From contig VWZF01005933.1 in the NCBI GenBank assembly GCA_013396755.1, positions 412,028 through 476,027 on the forward strand: a stretch of 64,000 nt of DNA, given 5' to 3'. The notes under the pieces are model-generated. The model was not told where the DNA came from. It made no database searches and saw only the letters and a program-made list of their open reading frames with translations. Position 1 is the stretch's first letter. The number at the start of each line of letters is the position of its first letter. This stretch comes from Sclerurus mexicanus. Lineage: Eukaryota; Chordata; Aves; Passeriformes; Furnariidae. The position numbers and the translations under genes are program-made. This document shows positions 61,811 to 64,000 of the stretch, piece after piece.

Positions 61811-64000
61811 CTAAAAATGAACAAAAACCGAACAAATGAAAATAAAATTTCAGTTTCAGAAAAATCACGTATCACTGGGGATTTGGAGGAGTATTAACAT
61901 TTACATTATGCTAGGAAAGAATCATTTCTAGTTGATTGACTCAGAATTCCATTAAACTAAGCTTAATAAAGTGATGAAAATATAATTAAAATATATCTGT
62001 TCTTAAGCAGCAGTATAGCAATGTCTCCATTATGATTCTGTCAAATAGCCTATATAGCAACATCACAACAGCACTGGAAATGTTGCTCCCAACTACATTA
62101 TTTTATTCTGCCTTAAACAGGAGTAGGAATAGCAGAAAGTATCATTACAGCCATGGTGCCTAATCTTTGACATCATACACACCATAAAATTTCATTGAAT
62201 TATTTCTAAATCAAGCCTACGGCTTCTGGTTGAGGCAGAGCACAGGATACCTAGTTCTTTAATGAATTTTAAGTAGTCACATTAGGAGGCAAATTTTGAG
62301 ATGTTAAATAATTTCCCGAATTCCAGCTTTCCTGCACTCCTTCAAAGATCAGACACTGCAGCAGGCCCTGCAAGGGGATGGAAAATTCTTTTCTGGGAAG
62401 CAAAATTAGAAAAAAGATTTAGAAAGATGACTGGTAATCATCTGTAAATGAGCTTCTGATAGTATGAGACTGCTAGGAAAATGACTTATATCTTTCTTGA
62501 AAATCCAATCTAGAAATAGAGATATTACATTGTATTATGCCTTTATTTGGCACTGACAATGACATTCTGGAACAACAACAGGAATGCAATGCCTCCTTTC
62601 GGCACAGAGAGTTCATGAAATCTAGTGGAAGAGATCACAGAGGTTTCTTGGCAAGAAGATGAACACTGGAAGACAAAACAGCAAAGGACTGAAGGAATTC
62701 AATGTCTCTGGCTTATCAAAGGCAGGGTTAAAGGGCATTTGTTCATATCCTCTCGGTTACCTGGGAGAAAAGGCAGGCTGAGGAGAGGTTAATTCCTTTA
62801 CCTGGAAAAGGACTGGTAAGAGACGATAGCTCAAAACTTTAGACAAAGCAATTCAGATTAGAAGGAAGATAATACTTTCATTTCCTTTTTTATTTTCTCT
62901 CTTTAATAAGAGCAATTAACCGCTGAAACAGCTTTCTTAGAACTGAGACAGATTCTTCATCAAAGGCAACTGAAATATCACAAAAATACTTTTATTTCCC
63001 CCCAAAAAATAACAAACCCATTTACTATAATGAAGAATTAATTTAGGAAAGTCCTGTCTTATGTTATATACAATCCTCAACTAAATTATTTCAATAGCTT
63101 TTTCTCACCTTACAATCTATGATCTGAACAAAATGTATTGGTAGTGGCTTTAAACCAATTAGGTATAGAAGCGTAAAAACACCTCATCACCCCACTCATT
63201 TTTTTAATTCCAAAAGTACTATTGACATACAAAGAAGCTGGATTAAACTACAGCTAACAGACTATCCTTACTGACAATAAAAGGAAACAATTTATATAAT
63301 CTGTCCAACTGTTTATATAATATGCCCAACAATTTCAATAATCATTACTTATTTAACCTGCAGTATGAATTTCCAAAGTTTTTTCATTTTAAGGAAAACC
63401 CATAGCAATCCTTTAGAGCAATCTGAACACATCATCAGACATACACCCCTCAAACATTCAAGCAGCAATTCCCCAGGGATCTGCATGCAAATACAATCCT
63501 GTTTTCCACCAGCTTAATAGAGTTGGCTGTTTAAAAAGGCTGAAGTGAGATGTAATCTCTGAATACATAGCCCCAAGACATATCACATTCTATTTGACCT
63601 AATACTGTGCAAGTGACAGGACCACAGCAGCTATTTCTTCCCCACTTTGGCTGTATGGTTTGTCTTCATTCCACTCTAAATGCCACCTATTTGATTGTTT
63701 CCTTTCCAACATACCCAGAATTATCTAATAACATCATCAACGTAATTAGCAAGGCTAAAAAGCAGGAAAAGCTATAAATAGTAACAAGCTTTATAGTTCC
63801 GTTTGTATCTTGAATCCTTATCAAATTTAAAAAAGAAGCCACTGATCTCAGGGCTTTGAGCTGACTTGTATTTCCTTCACTGAAATAAAATGCCATTAGA
63901 TAAAGGCAGGACAAATTAAACTTTGCTGTATGTCTCTCACACCTTTGAAAAGCAGCATTCCAACTTACAGTTTGTTACTAAATCACTGCAGACAGGTATA
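61811..64000 (-). other. ULK4: ULK4 intron upstream of the antepenultimate exon (partial)
   Basis: AT-rich sequence running off the window. The preceding ULK4 exon, expected to encode the stretch before LPSEDPEIF and to end in phase 0, was not found. A splice-like open frame at 63687 to 63914 has no ULK4 similarity. Confidence 0.75.

Noticed and set aside
63687..63914. Possible ULK4 exon on the minus strand after a TTATTTCAG acceptor
   Set aside because: A donor GTATGT exists downstream, but the predicted peptide, including a hydrophobic run, does not resemble the ULK4 region expected before LPSEDPEIF.

Overview
This window is nuclear DNA of a vertebrate, most likely a bird. The reasons are intron-rich genes with GT/AG splice sites, compact internal introns, a low repeat load and CR1-type LINE remnants. 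It holds the 3' part of one gene on each strand, arranged tail to tail: CTNNB1 (beta-catenin) on the plus strand and the last three coding exons of ULK4 (a pseudokinase) on the minus strand. The same neighbour pair exists in the human genome. No prokaryotic, viral or CRISPR-like content was seen.

Region 1 to 12456 is the 3' part of a long first CTNNB1 intron. The non-coding first exon and promoter are not in view. Coding exons 2 to 15 lie between 12457 and 19812. All splice sites are canonical, and the joined reading frame is exactly 2346 nt, which gives 781 residues plus a stop. The N-terminal phosphodegron, the armadillo repeats and the C-terminal DTDL end are intact. The 3' UTR runs to about 20885, contains an optional intron (19813 to 20106), and carries AATAAA and ATTAAA signals.

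A gap of about 0.5 kb separates the two genes. ULK4 follows on the minus strand: last exon (coding part 21688 to 21772), penultimate exon (24567 to 24655) and antepenultimate exon (61625 to 61810). The spliced segment encodes 119 C-terminal residues. A single intron of about 37 kb (24656 to 61624) fills most of the window. It contains a decayed, antisense CR1/L3-like LINE fragment (about 39120 to 39990), a short CR1 3' tail (about 42957 to 43033), a CpG-island-like block (about 44880 to 45530) followed by a 12-nt periodic motif, a second small GC-rich patch with a long hairpin (51230 to 51420), and several simple repeats. 61811 to 64000 is the next intron towards the ULK4 5' end.

The two genes are not known to act in one pathway. 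Beta-catenin is the cadherin-junction linker and Wnt co-activator. ULK4 is a pseudokinase linked to cilia and brain development. Strand composition switches at the gene boundary: the plus strand is T/G-rich over CTNNB1 and A/C-rich over ULK4, which fits opposite transcription directions. I saw no clearly new biological system. The best leads are the intronic CpG island with its periodic motif, the paired hairpins in CTNNB1 intron 13, the hairpin in the GC patch near 51.3 kb, and the strongly conserved alternative 3' UTR.
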